A stretch of 64,000 nt of DNA, from NCBI RefSeq assembly GCF_001425905.1, contig NZ_LMDY01000013.1, positions 187,194-251,193 on the forward strand. The letters run 5' to 3'. This document shows positions 1 through 8,674 of the stretch, piece by piece. The position numbers and the translations under genes are program-made. How positions within the stretch are numbered: position 1 is the stretch's first letter; the number at the start of each line of letters is the position of its first letter. This DNA comes from Methylibium sp. Root1272 (GTDB lineage: Bacteria; Pseudomonadota; Gammaproteobacteria; Burkholderiales; Burkholderiaceae_C). The notes below the pieces were generated by a model. The model saw only the letters and a list, made by a program, of their open reading frames with translations. It ran no database searches and was not told the DNA's origin.

Positions 1-2
1 CC

Positions 3-419
3 TTCCAGGGTGAGGCCCACGAGGGCGAATGGATCGAGCTGGAGCTGGAGCCGAAGGACGGCAAGCGCCTGCGCCCCAATCCGCTGGCGCCCGAGCGCGT
101 CGCGGTGTCGGTGCGCTATGTCGAGAACGGCTCGTCGGTCGAACAGCCGATGGTCGCGGCCTGGGAGGTCCCGTCCGCAACAGCGACGGCCGCGACGCTG
201 CGGCTGTATGTCAACAGCCGGCGCGCACCGGAGATGCTGGTGATGGTGAAGGGCAGGCAACCCCAGCTGTGCCGGCGTGCGCCCGACAAGTCGACGGTGC
301 GCTTCGACATGCTGTGCGAGCTGCCGCTGTCCAGCGTCGTCGGCAGCAAGGGCAAGGTCACACTGGTGCGTCGCGACGGCTTCGACGAGCTGGAGCAGCC
401 GGTGGTCGTCGGCTGGTGA
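3..419 (+). CDS. Unknown protein, 5' end outside the window
   Basis: The frame is open from the left edge of the window to a TGA at 417-419, so only the C-terminal 138 residues are visible. A GTG at 105 could be read as a start, but the frame continues upstream with normal coding composition, so the gene is taken as partial. The visible part has no membrane segment; it alternates short hydrophobic and charged stretches, suggesting a beta-rich soluble or extracytoplasmic domain, with two cysteines about 14 residues apart. I do not recognise the family. It ends 13 bases before the next gene, which suggests co-transcription with the membrane protein and secreted protease that follow. Confidence 0.6.
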   Translation, partial: FQGEAHEGEWIELELEPKDGKRLRPNPLAPERVAVSVRYVENGSSVEQPMVAAWEVPSATATAATLRLYVNSRRAPEMLVMVKGRQPQLCRRAPDKSTVRFDMLCELPLSSVVGSKGKVTLVRRDGFDELEQPVVVGW

Positions 420-432
420 CGGCAGGCGCACG

Positions 433-1425
433 ATGAGACATTTCGTCTCTCACGTCGCAACGATGCTGGTGCTCGCGCTGCTGGCGGCCGCCATCGCACT
501 GCCGCTCAGCCTGCGCACCGCGAAGGACACCGCATTCACGCTGACCGCGAACACCGACGTCCTGTCGGTCGAGCCGCTGTGCGACCAGGAACTGGTCTGG
601 GACCTCGGCAGGGCCGAGGCCGTGGCGCTCGGGGCCGGCGCGACACCGCCGGCGCGAGCAGCCAGCGCCACCAGCGTGCACCTGCGCGGCGGCGCGCGCG
701 CGGTGCTGGAGCGTCGCCCCGACGGCTTGTGGCGCATCGACCTGACCCGTGGGCCGCTGCACGCGCGCTGCATCGCGCAGACCGGCCAGCCTGCGGTGGT
801 GGTGACGGTCGACGACCAGCATCTGGAGCTGCCGACGGATCCCGGGAAGGGTCCTCGCGCGCTGAGCGTACGGACGACGCGCCCTGCCGCCGCAGGCAAG
901 GGCCAGGACGCGGACGACAAGCCGTCCGGCACCGTGCTGCTGCTGAGCGGCCGCGTGGTGCTGGGGGAACTGCTGCGCCATGGCGGCGGCTGGCAGCAGA
1001 CCACCTCGCCGCTGCTGCGCGAGGGCAAGCTCGAGGCGCGCACCCGCGAACCCTTCACCGACCGCAGCGTGCCGGTGATCGAGGAGACCCTGGACGCCGG
1101 CAGCCGCGTCGACACGCATGCCTGCCTGGCTCATGCCGAGGCGCCCGCGCAGCTCGCCTGCCTGGGCACCGCCCCGGTGAGCGCCTCCGGCATCGTCTAC
1201 GACAACAAGGATCGCGCGCTCGACGTGAAGCTGCACGTGACGACTGCGCGCATCGGCATCGCGCAGCACGGCGGCGAACAACGCGCCGTCGCCGTCACCT
1301 GGTGGAACCGCTTCGTCTCGCTGCAGTTCGTGCAGATGTTCGCGGCCACCCTCCTGCTGCTCGGCACGCTGGCGCAGACGGTCGTTGCGTTGCCCGCGCT
1401 GTTTCGGCCCTCCCCGTCCTCATGA
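433..1425 (+). CDS. Unknown protein with an N-terminal and a C-terminal membrane segment
   Basis: A 330-residue protein. The ATG at 433 is preferred over earlier in-frame codons because it opens directly into a hydrophobic helix (about residues 9-24) and avoids overlap with the upstream gene. A second hydrophobic segment lies near the C-terminus (about residues 297-322). The roughly 270 residues between are polar, predicted extracytoplasmic, and contain three cysteines in the second half. I recognise no domain. The stop overlaps the next start in an ATGA arrangement, so translation is probably coupled to the trypsin-like protease. A substrate, inhibitor or membrane anchor for that protease is possible, but this is inference from context only. 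Confidence 0.7.
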   Translation: MRHFVSHVATMLVLALLAAAIALPLSLRTAKDTAFTLTANTDVLSVEPLCDQELVWDLGRAEAVALGAGATPPARAASATSVHLRGGARAVLERRPDGLWRIDLTRGPLHARCIAQTGQPAVVVTVDDQHLELPTDPGKGPRALSVRTTRPAAAGKGQDADDKPSGTVLLLSGRVVLGELLRHGGGWQQTTSPLLREGKLEARTREPFTDRSVPVIEETLDAGSRVDTHACLAHAEAPAQLACLGTAPVSASGIVYDNKDRALDVKLHVTTARIGIAQHGGEQRAVAVTWWNRFVSLQFVQMFAATLLLLGTLAQTVVALPALFRPSPSS

Positions 1426-2594
1426 CGATTTGCCTCCCACCCACGATGCCGCGCCCTTCGATCGCCCGACTGCTTTGCTTGTTGGCTCCGGCCCTGCTCT
1501 CCACTGCCGGCGCCGAACCGGTCGACATCCGCCAGGGCGACTCGAACGGCTCGGGCTACGGCTTTCGCCGCGGCGAGCGCTGCCTGATCGTGACCGCCGG
1601 ACACGTGGTGTCGGAAGCCGGCGCGGACATCACCGTCACCGACCGCAGCGGCGGCAAGGCCACCGGACAGCGCATCTACTACAACCCGTCGCGCACCGAA
1701 GACCTGGCGCTGATCGAGCTGCCGGCTCGCTCCGTCGTGGCCTGCAACGATCGCTGGCCCGACGCGGCGGAGGTGGCGCCCGCCGCCACGGCCGCGAACA
1801 CGCCCTTCGAGGTGGTGCGGCACTACCCCGGCGGACGCGAAACCATCGTGCGGTTGCGCGCGGCCGGCGGCACCTCGCAGTGGCACACGCTGGCCTTCGA
1901 GGACAAGCTGCGCATCATCCAGTCCGACAGCGGCTCGATCGTGCGCTCGAACGGCCGATACGCCGGCATCGTGGTGAGCGTGCGCGAGGCCGACGACCGC
2001 GTGGACGTGCTGCGTTTCGACGTGATCGATCGCCTGGTCGGCGACCGCTTCCGCACCGCCACGCGCGGCGTGCCGGTCGCGCTCGAGGGTGTGAAGCAGC
2101 GCGGCCGCAACAACGCCAACTGGACCACCTATGTCGCCTCGTGGCTGGGCGAGTCGGGCGGCCACCCGGTCGTGCCGGCGCAGGATGCCAGCGCACGCTG
2201 CCGCATCGGCGTCGACGTCATCGAGTGGGCACGCTCGCGGGTCGACAACCCCGAATACGACCGGCTCGAGGCTGCGCTGCGGTCCTGCTCGAAGGGCCTG
2301 TCGCTGGGCGGCGTGCCGCTCGGGTTGAAGCTGCCGGGCGTGGACCGCGCCAGCTGCGAACGCCAGGTCCGTGAGCAGATGCGCGGCATACCGCGCGTGC
2401 TGCCGTCGCACAAGCTGACGCTCAACGTCACCATGACGCCGCGCCAGCGCGCCCCCGTGAGCAAGCTGCAGACGACCGAGCACGTCGAGGACGGCGGCAA
2501 GGGCAACCCCCGCGCCGAGGTCGAGCTCACTGTGCTGCAGCAATCGTTCGCGCAGGTGGCGGGCGAGTTGTTCAGCGCAGGCGCCTGCGAGTAA
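1422..2594 (+). CDS. Secreted trypsin-like serine protease
   Basis: A 390-residue protein starting with a signal peptide (hydrophobic core at about residues 14-26, cleavage near AGAEP). The trypsin-like domain fills the first 200 residues: the catalytic His is in TAGHV, the Asp in TEDLALIEL and the Ser in SDSGS, which replaces the classical GDSGG. The C-terminal 180 residues are a separate cysteine-containing domain I do not recognise. Its start overlaps the stop of the upstream membrane-protein gene (ATGA), and its 3' end overlaps the convergent LysR gene by 23 bases. It probably acts in the periplasm or outside the cell; the substrate is unknown. The full triad suggests it is active. Confidence 0.8.
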   Translation: MTICLPPTMPRPSIARLLCLLAPALLSTAGAEPVDIRQGDSNGSGYGFRRGERCLIVTAGHVVSEAGADITVTDRSGGKATGQRIYYNPSRTEDLALIELPARSVVACNDRWPDAAEVAPAATAANTPFEVVRHYPGGRETIVRLRAAGGTSQWHTLAFEDKLRIIQSDSGSIVRSNGRYAGIVVSVREADDRVDVLRFDVIDRLVGDRFRTATRGVPVALEGVKQRGRNNANWTTYVASWLGESGGHPVVPAQDASARCRIGVDVIEWARSRVDNPEYDRLEAALRSCSKGLSLGGVPLGLKLPGVDRASCERQVREQMRGIPRVLPSHKLTLNVTMTPRQRAPVSKLQTTEHVEDGGKGNPRAEVELTVLQQSFAQVAGELFSAGACE

Positions 2595-3516
2595 CGACCT
2601 CGACGTCGCGATCCCACGGCGGCACGCCGGCGAAGGCCTCGGCCAGGAAGTCGATCATCACGCGCACCTTGGCGCTGAGCTGGCGCCGGCTCGGGTAGAG
2701 CGCCAGCACGTCGATGTCGCCCATGCGGTAGCCCGGCAGCAGCGGCACGAGCCGGCCGTCGCGCAGGTCCTCGCCGATCAGGAAGCTGGGCTGCCAGATC
2801 ACGCCCATGCCGGCCAGGGCGGCGGCGCGCGCGGTGTCGCCGTTGTTGGTGTGCATCACGCAGTTCACCTTGACGGCGTGGGGTTCGCCGCGCTCGTCGA
2901 CGAAACGCCACTCGTCGGCGGTCGCCGCATAGGTGTAGCCGACGCAGGCGTGCGCGGCCAGGTCGGCCGGCACGCGCGGCCGGCCGTGCTTGCGCAGGTA
3001 GCCGGGTGAGGCGCAGACGATGTTGCGCGAGGCGGCGAGCTTGCGCGCCGCGTGCGCGGTGGAGCCGGTGCGCGAGATGCGGATCGCGAGGTCGTAGCCC
3101 TCTTCGACGATATCGACCACGCGGTCGATCAGCGCCACGTCGAGCTCGACCTCCGGGTGGCGCTGGCGGAACTGCGGCCACAGGGGCGCAAGATGCAGGA
3201 TGCCGAAGCTCAGCGGTGCATTGATGCGCAGGCGCCCGCGCGGTTGCATCGTGGCGGTCGACGCCAGCGCCTCGGCCTCGGCCACGTCGTCGAGCACGGT
3301 CCGGGCACGCTCGTACAGCGCCTCGCCGCTCTCGGTCAGCGACAGCTTGCGCGAGTGGCGGTTCAGCAGCCGCGCGCCGAGATGCGCCTCCAGCTCGGCG
3401 ATGTAGCGCGTGACATTGGCCGGTGAGGTGTCGAGCGCCTCCGCGGCGCGGGCGAAGCCCTGCTTCGACACCACGGCGACGAACACCTCGAAGGCACGCA
3501 GGCGGTCCATCGGCAT
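2572..3516 (-). CDS. LysR-family transcriptional regulator
   Basis: A 314-residue protein with a winged helix-turn-helix in the first 60 residues (GFARAAEALDTSPANVTRYI) and a LysR substrate-binding domain from about residue 90. The length is typical. ATG codons lie at 3516 and 3510; either could be used. It is transcribed divergently from the alpha/beta hydrolase at 3643, the usual arrangement in which LysR controls its neighbour. A perfect inverted repeat with the LysR T-N11-A form lies 5 bases upstream of the start, which suits autorepression. The inducer is not known. Its 3' end overlaps the convergent protease gene. Confidence 0.93.
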   Translation of the reverse strand: MPMDRLRAFEVFVAVVSKQGFARAAEALDTSPANVTRYIAELEAHLGARLLNRHSRKLSLTESGEALYERARTVLDDVAEAEALASTATMQPRGRLRINAPLSFGILHLAPLWPQFRQRHPEVELDVALIDRVVDIVEEGYDLAIRISRTGSTAHAARKLAASRNIVCASPGYLRKHGRPRVPADLAAHACVGYTYAATADEWRFVDERGEPHAVKVNCVMHTNNGDTARAAALAGMGVIWQPSFLIGEDLRDGRLVPLLPGYRMGDIDVLALYPSRRQLSAKVRVMIDFLAEAFAGVPPWDRDVEVVTRRRLR

Positions 3517-3521
3517 CCTTG

Positions 3522-3538
3522 GTTCAGTAAAGCTGAAC
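3522..3538. promoter_or_regulatory. Candidate LysR operator
   Basis: A perfect inverted repeat GTTCAG-N5-CTGAAC sits between the divergent lysR-type gene and the hydrolase gene. Its core TTCAG-N5-CTGAA fits the T-N11-A consensus of LysR family sites. Being close to the regulator's own start, it would block the regulator's promoter when occupied. Binding by this particular regulator is inferred. Confidence 0.55.
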
Positions 3539-3642
3539 ACATTGTGAATCTTCAGCCTCTGTTCGACATGAAAAATGAATCCTAAATTGCAGTCATCGGT
3601 GGCGCCGCCATCGCAACCCGCACACCCCCGAAGGAGCCCTCG

Positions 3643-4602
3643 ATGAACACCTCCCTGCCAACCTCCCGCCGCACGGTCCTCGGCCTCGCCCTGGGCGCCG
3701 GCACCGCCGTCGCGGCCGCCGCATTGCCGATCGCCGCTGCTGCTGCCGCCAAGAGCCCGGCGGCGCTGCCCGCCGGCTTCACCGAGCGCCGCGTGCCGGT
3801 CAACGGTGTGCAGCTGAACGTCCGTGTCGGTGGCCAGGGCAGCGCGGTGCTGCTGCTGCACGGCTACACGCAGACCGGCCACATGTGGCGGCCGCTGATG
3901 GCCGAGCTGGCGAAACGCCACACGGTCATCGTCCCCGACCTGCGCGGCGCCGGCGCGTCCGACAAGCCGGCCGGCGGCTACGACAAGAAGACGCTCGCGC
4001 AGGACGTGCATGCGCTGCTGCGGTCGCTCGGCCACGAGCGCGCCACTGTCGTGGGCCACGACATCGGCCTGATGGTCGCGTACGCCTACGCGGCGCAGTT
4101 CCCGCAGGCCACCGAGCGCGTGCTGCTGATGGACGCCTTCCTGCCCGGCATCGGCAACTGGAAGGACGTGTGGCTGCTGCGCGACCTGTGGCACTTCCAC
4201 TTCCATGGCGAGGTGCCGCTGGCGCTGGTGGCCGGGCGCGAGCGCATCTACTTCGAGCACTTCTGGAACGACTTCGCGGCCGACCCGGCGCGCTCGGTGC
4301 CCGAGGCCGACCGCCGCGTCTATGCCGCCGCCTATGCGCAGCCGGGCGGCATGCGGGCCGGCTTCGAGTACTTCAAGAGCTTCGAGCAGGACGCGAAGGA
4401 CTTTGCCGCCTTCTCCGCCACGAAGCTGACGATGCCGTTGTCGGTGCTGACCGGCGAGAAGGCTTCGGGCAACTTCCTGATCGAGCAGGCCCGGCTGGTG
4501 GCCACCGATGTGCGCGGCCAAGTCGTCGCCGGCTCGGGCCACTGGCTCATGGAAGAGGCGCCGCAGACGGTGATCCCGGCGATCACCGCGTTCATCGGCT
4601 GA
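3643..4602 (+). CDS. Tat-exported alpha/beta hydrolase (epoxide hydrolase / dehalogenase type)
   Basis: A 319-residue protein. The N-terminus has a twin-arginine signal (SRRTVLGLAL followed by an alanine-rich hydrophobic stretch), so the folded enzyme is probably exported. The alpha/beta hydrolase fold shows the oxyanion motif LLLHGY, an aspartate nucleophile in GHDIG and the catalytic histidine in GSGHW. An Asp nucleophile is typical of epoxide hydrolases and haloalkane/haloacid dehalogenases rather than esterases. The GAGASDKP segment is also typical of this branch. The gene starts 126 bases from the divergent LysR gene and has an AGGAG-like ribosome site (AAGGAGCC) upstream. The natural substrate cannot be read from the sequence. 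Confidence 0.88.
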   Translation: MNTSLPTSRRTVLGLALGAGTAVAAAALPIAAAAAAKSPAALPAGFTERRVPVNGVQLNVRVGGQGSAVLLLHGYTQTGHMWRPLMAELAKRHTVIVPDLRGAGASDKPAGGYDKKTLAQDVHALLRSLGHERATVVGHDIGLMVAYAYAAQFPQATERVLLMDAFLPGIGNWKDVWLLRDLWHFHFHGEVPLALVAGRERIYFEHFWNDFAADPARSVPEADRRVYAAAYAQPGGMRAGFEYFKSFEQDAKDFAAFSATKLTMPLSVLTGEKASGNFLIEQARLVATDVRGQVVAGSGHWLMEEAPQTVIPAITAFIG

Positions 4603-4648
4603 GGCGACAACGCCAGCGGCCCGGGCCTGCGGCGGGCGCTGCTCGCGC

Positions 4649-5617
4649 TCAGGCCGCGTGCGCCTCGGCCGCCAGCGGCTCGGGGCGCACGCGCAGCGCC
4701 CACATCACGCCGGCGATCAGCAGCGCGACGCCGGCGAGCGTGAGCGGGCCGGGCCATTCGTGGCGCAGCGCATAGGCATAGGCCAGCGCCGACAGCGTCT
4801 CGAACACGATCAGCTGGCCGACCAGCGAGGTCGGCAGGCGCTGGCTGGCCTCGTTCCAGCACAGCGTGCCCAGCCAGGAGGCGAACAGGCCGACCGCGAG
4901 CATCAGCAGCACGAAGCGCTCGGGTTGCGGACCGAAGGGCATGGCGAAGGCCTGGCCGCTCGCTGCGTTCCACACCCAGAAGCCTACGAAACCCAGCGCC
5001 GCCAGCGGCAGTGTCGCCACGCCCTGCGCGGTGGCCCAGGTGCGCGGGCTGCGGTCGGCGTGCGCGCGCAGCCAGTCGGCGTTGCGCAGCGGATACCACG
5101 TCCAGCACGCCACCGCGCCCACGGCCAGCAGCGCGCCCACCGCGTAGCGACCCAGGTCGGCCTGCGGGTCGGCGCGCAGCGCGGCGATCTCGGCCTGGTT
5201 GACACAGCCGATGCCGGCCGCGATCAGGGCCAGCGAGGGCGTCAGCCGGCCCCAGGGCAGCCGGCCGTCGCGCGCGGCGTCGCGCAGGTTCGAGGTGATC
5301 GCGATCACCACCGGCAGCGTGCCGATGATCATCGTCGGCAGCGGCCCGCCGGCACGCTGGATGGCTGCGGCGAGGCACAGGTAGTACAGCAGATTGCCGA
5401 CCAGCGACAGGCGCAGCGCCTCGCGCCAGTCGGCGCGCGTGAACTGCCGGAGGCGCGCGCGGTCCAGCCACGCCAGCGGCAGCGCGATCAGCCCGAAAGC
5501 GAGATAACGCGCGAACGACAGCAGGGCCGCCGGGTAGTCGGCCAGCAAGGTCGGCGCGATGAACACCAGGCCCCACATCAGGCCGGCGGCCAGCGCGAAA
5601 AGCGTTCCGATCCACAT
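4649..5617 (-). CDS. EamA/DMT-family transporter
   Basis: A 322-residue integral membrane protein with about ten hydrophobic helices and two EamA repeats. The ATG at 5617 was chosen because it starts immediately before the first membrane helix (MWIGTLFALAAG); the upstream in-frame extension is charged and unlikely. These proteins usually export metabolites or amino acids; the substrate is unknown. It is convergent with the alpha/beta hydrolase and separated from it by 46 bases. Confidence 0.88.
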   Translation of the reverse strand: MWIGTLFALAAGLMWGLVFIAPTLLADYPAALLSFARYLAFGLIALPLAWLDRARLRQFTRADWREALRLSLVGNLLYYLCLAAAIQRAGGPLPTMIIGTLPVVIAITSNLRDAARDGRLPWGRLTPSLALIAAGIGCVNQAEIAALRADPQADLGRYAVGALLAVGAVACWTWYPLRNADWLRAHADRSPRTWATAQGVATLPLAALGFVGFWVWNAASGQAFAMPFGPQPERFVLLMLAVGLFASWLGTLCWNEASQRLPTSLVGQLIVFETLSALAYAYALRHEWPGPLTLAGVALLIAGVMWALRVRPEPLAAEAHAA

Positions 5618-5800
5618 GATTCCGCGAGCGTAGTCGCCCGCGACCCCGGCCGTCTTGTACCGGCTTGCGCTGCCGTCGCGGAACCTCCGCGCTGCGGCCC
5701 GCGCGCCTTGCCCCTGCTTGCGACGCATGAATGGGCAGGCGTATAAGGAAATCGTCGACCCCCGCGGGGTGCATCCCGGCGGGAACTCAAGGAGGGTGCC

Positions 5801-6397
5801 ATGCGCAGACGCATCTATTGGCTGCTACCCGATCTGACGAGTGCCAGGCGGACCATGAACGACCTGTTGCTCGCCCGCATCGGCGAGGCCCATATCCACT
5901 TCGTCGCGCGCGAGAACGCCGACATGTCCGGGCTGCATGCCGCCAACATCCTGCAGACCTCCGACGTGCTGCGCTCGGCGCAGGCCGGGCTGGTGATCGG
6001 CGGACTGGGCGGGGCGGTGATCGGTGTGCTGGCCGCGATGTTCTTCCCGATCGTCGGCGATTCGGAGTCTGGCCTGTCGGCCTTGCGCGCCGTGTTCTCG
6101 TCGCCGAGCTGGAGTGGTGCCGAGCTGCGATCGGCGCTCGATTCACCACAGTGGGCGATGGCGGCGGTGCTCGCCGTGCTGGGCGGCCTGCTGGGCGCCT
6201 GGTCGTCGAGCATGATCGGCATCGCCGCGCCGAGCGGCCGGCTGCGCCGCTTCGAGGGCGCGATCGCGCAGGGCCAGATCCTGCTGATGCTGGACGTGCC
6301 GCGCTCGCGCGTGCAGGAGATCGAGTCGCTGTTGCAGTCCACCCATCCGGAAGCGCATTTCGAGGGCATCGAGCCGGACGTGCCAGCCTTCCCCTGA
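5801..6397 (+). CDS. DUF1269-like small membrane protein
   Basis: A 198-residue protein preceded by a strong GGAGG ribosome site five bases before the ATG. Residues 1-60 form a soluble domain, followed by a glycine-rich membrane segment (about residues 65-85), a polar region, a second hydrophobic segment (about residues 120-140) and a C-terminal soluble part. The layout resembles the DUF1269 group sometimes seen in stress responses, but no enzymatic motif is visible. It stands alone between an exporter and an AraC regulator. Confidence 0.75.
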   Translation: MRRRIYWLLPDLTSARRTMNDLLLARIGEAHIHFVARENADMSGLHAANILQTSDVLRSAQAGLVIGGLGGAVIGVLAAMFFPIVGDSESGLSALRAVFSSPSWSGAELRSALDSPQWAMAAVLAVLGGLLGAWSSSMIGIAAPSGRLRRFEGAIAQGQILLMLDVPRSRVQEIESLLQSTHPEAHFEGIEPDVPAFP

Positions 6398-6431
6398 GCG
6401 GCACCGCGCAGCGTCCGCCGCCCGCGACCGG

Positions 6432-7259
6432 TTACTGCCGCCGCACCTGCCGCTGGTAGCGCGCTGGCGTGACGCCGTAGCGGCGCGCGAAGGCGCGTGT
6501 CAGGTGCGCCTGATCGACCAGACCGGTGGCCGCGGCGACTTGCGCCGCCGGGTCGCCGGCGGCCAGCAGGCGCTTGGCCTCGAACAGCCGAAGTGCCATC
6601 AGCATCTGCTGCGGCGTCACGTGGTACTGCGCGTTGAAGCGGCGCAGGAAATGGAAGGGGCTGAGGCCGGCCACCGCCGCCAGTTCGTCGAGCGTGAGGC
6701 GGCGGTCCAGATAAGCGCGCAGGTAGTCGACCACCGGCGCGAAGCGCAACGCGCCTTCGGCAGGCCTCTCGCGCGCCACGCGGGCATGGGTGCGAAACTC
6801 GGCCAGCAGCGTGTGCAGCAGGCTGTCGAAGGCCAGCGGCTCGTCGGCCTGCCAGAGCCGCTCGAGCAGCGCGCCGACACGGCGCGCCCGCGGCGCGTCG
6901 TGGCCCACCGCCTCGCCGAAATCCCAGCCGCGCTCGCCGCTGACGCGCTCCACGACCTCGGCATCGAGGTAGACCATGCGGTAGCGCCAGCCGCCGTCGG
7001 TCTCGGCCCGTCCGGTGTGCAGTTCGTCGGGATTCATCAACACCAGCGAGTCGGGCGGTGCCAGGTGGTCGCTGCCGCGGTAGCGGAAGCGCTCGACGCC
7101 CGACTCGATCGCGCCGAGGCCGAAGGCCTCGTGGGTGTGCGGCTCGAAGGCGTGGCGCACGATGTGCGCGCGGTACAGCTCGATGCCCTCGCGGTGCGCC
7201 GGGCGGCGGAACTCCACGGCGTCGAGCGGGTGATCGAAATGCGAGGGAACGCCGTCCAT
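6432..7259 (-). CDS. AraC-family transcriptional regulator
   Basis: A 275-residue protein with an N-terminal cupin-type AraC ligand-binding domain (HTHEAFGLGAIESG at about residues 42-55, with the metal-site-like histidines) and two C-terminal helix-turn-helix motifs (LTLDELAAVAGLSPFHFLRR and the segment around VAAATGLVDQAHLTRAFARR). Length and order are typical. No catabolic gene is directly adjacent; the convergent neighbour is the DUF1269-like gene, so the target is unclear. Confidence 0.92.
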   Translation of the reverse strand: MDGVPSHFDHPLDAVEFRRPAHREGIELYRAHIVRHAFEPHTHEAFGLGAIESGVERFRYRGSDHLAPPDSLVLMNPDELHTGRAETDGGWRYRMVYLDAEVVERVSGERGWDFGEAVGHDAPRARRVGALLERLWQADEPLAFDSLLHTLLAEFRTHARVARERPAEGALRFAPVVDYLRAYLDRRLTLDELAAVAGLSPFHFLRRFNAQYHVTPQQMLMALRLFEAKRLLAAGDPAAQVAAATGLVDQAHLTRAFARRYGVTPARYQRQVRRQ

Positions 7260-7416
7260 CGCAGGATCATGGCATGCGGAGAAATGCCTGGCCCCTCCGC
7301 GCCGCTGCTGTTACTGTGGAGGCCCGCTCCTGGAGAACCTTATCGCCCTCCAACGCCCTTCGACGCCCAAGCGGCGCTCCCTTCCGGCGGCCGCCCGCCC
7401 CGATCCGCGGCGCGAG

Positions 7417-7605
7417 ATGCTGCGCGATGGCCTGCGGCAGACCGTCGATCACCTGAAGCAGCGGCGCGCCGACCTGATCGACGCCGGCACCATCGCCGAC
7501 TATGTGGCCCTGAACTGGCTCGAGTGGCACGGTGGCAGCCTGCGGCTGACCATCGTCGGCGGCAACGTCTGCAAGCAGATGGCGCCCGCGGCACCGACTT
7601 CCTAG
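7417..7605 (+). CDS. Small hypothetical protein
   Basis: A 62-residue protein with a weakly amphipathic N-terminal helix and a hydrophobic C-terminal half containing one cysteine. The frame is open upstream to about 7321 without an ATG, so the true start could be an alternative codon further 5'. There is no clear ribosome site. It lies between the AraC gene and the convergent DedA-rhodanese gene. Coding status is moderate. Confidence 0.45.
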   Translation: MLRDGLRQTVDHLKQRRADLIDAGTIADYVALNWLEWHGGSLRLTIVGGNVCKQMAPAAPTS

Positions 7606-7626
7606 CGCCCGGCCGCGCCTCCGGCC

Positions 7627-8583
7627 TCAAAGGCCCGACAGCGGCGGCGGCCGGCCCTCGGCCACCGCGCCACCTGTCGCCGCCCAGCCGTCGAGTCCGC
7701 CGGCCAGCGGCCGAACTCGCTGCAGCCCGGCCGCCCGCAGCGCCTGCGCGGCCGTCGCCGCCGAAGCCTCGTTAGGACAATTGCAGTACAGCACGATCTC
7801 GCGGTCGCGCGGCAAGCGTGGCGCGTGGTCCGCGACCTCGCTCAGCTCCACCAGCCGCGCGCCGGGGATGTGACGCACGTCGAGCCCGGCGGCGGCGCTG
7901 GAGCGCACATCGAGGATCACCGGCGCCGCGCCCTCGTCGATCAGCGCGTGCAGTTCGGCCTGCGTGATGCGAGGCATCGCCGCGGCGTCGCGGAAGCGCC
8001 GCCGCCGCAGGTAGCGCCACAGCACGAAGCCGGCGATGCCCAGCACCAGCAAGCCGGTCGCGGCCGCGCCGGCCCGGGCCAGCGCGTCGAGCAGTTCCTG
8101 GATCTGTAGGCTGAACACCGCGCCCAGGCCCAGGAACACCAGCGACCACACGGCACCGCCCAGCGCGTCATAACCGACGAAACGCGCCACGCTCATGCCC
8201 ACCGCACCGGCCATCGGCGCGGCGACGACCGAGACGCCCGGCACGAACTTGGCCGCCACCAGCGAGCTGCCGCCCCAGCGCAGGATCAGCGCCTCGCTCT
8301 GGCGCACGCAGGAATCGGGCGACAACGAGATGCGGCACAGCAGGCCGAGCACCCGGTGACCGTAGCGCCGCCCGGCGGCGAACCACACAGCATCGCCCAG
8401 CACGTTGGCGACGACCGCGACCGCCAGCAACGCCGGCAGCGACAGCGCGCCTCCCACCGCCAGGCCTCCGGCCACCACCAGCAGCGGCGCGGCCGGCACG
8501 GGCACGCCGATGCGCGCCGCCAGCGTGGTAGCGAACACGATGATCAGGCCATGCTGGACGACAAGGGCGATGAGGTCCTGCAC
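7627..8583 (-). CDS. DedA-family membrane protein fused to a rhodanese domain
   Basis: A 318-residue protein. Residues 1-200 are a DedA/SNARE-associated (VTT) membrane domain with several hydrophobic helices and the typical FVPGVSVVAAPMAG segment; residues 215-318 are a rhodanese domain with its active-site loop starting at Cys267 (YCNCPNEAS). The GTG at 8583 begins just before the first helix and avoids overlap with the divergent YigZ gene. DedA proteins are linked to lipid flipping and proton-motive-force maintenance; rhodaneses transfer sulfane sulfur. The combination suggests membrane-linked sulfur or thiol chemistry, but the function is inferred. Confidence 0.87.
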   Translation of the reverse strand: MQDLIALVVQHGLIIVFATTLAARIGVPVPAAPLLVVAGGLAVGGALSLPALLAVAVVANVLGDAVWFAAGRRYGHRVLGLLCRISLSPDSCVRQSEALILRWGGSSLVAAKFVPGVSVVAAPMAGAVGMSVARFVGYDALGGAVWSLVFLGLGAVFSLQIQELLDALARAGAAATGLLVLGIAGFVLWRYLRRRRFRDAAAMPRITQAELHALIDEGAAPVILDVRSSAAAGLDVRHIPGARLVELSEVADHAPRLPRDREIVLYCNCPNEASAATAAQALRAAGLQRVRPLAGGLDGWAATGGAVAEGRPPPLSGL

Positions 8584-8674
8584 GCGGTGCGTTCCGGAGG
8601 AGAGGGACAGTCGGCATTCGAGCACAGCGCGTGCCTGCGCGCCGGCGCAGGGCCAGCCGCTAAGCTGCGCGCCC

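Noticed and set aside
4658-5746. Plus-strand frame over the EamA gene
   Set aside because: Glutamine/arginine/histidine-rich shadow opposite a clear ten-helix transporter.
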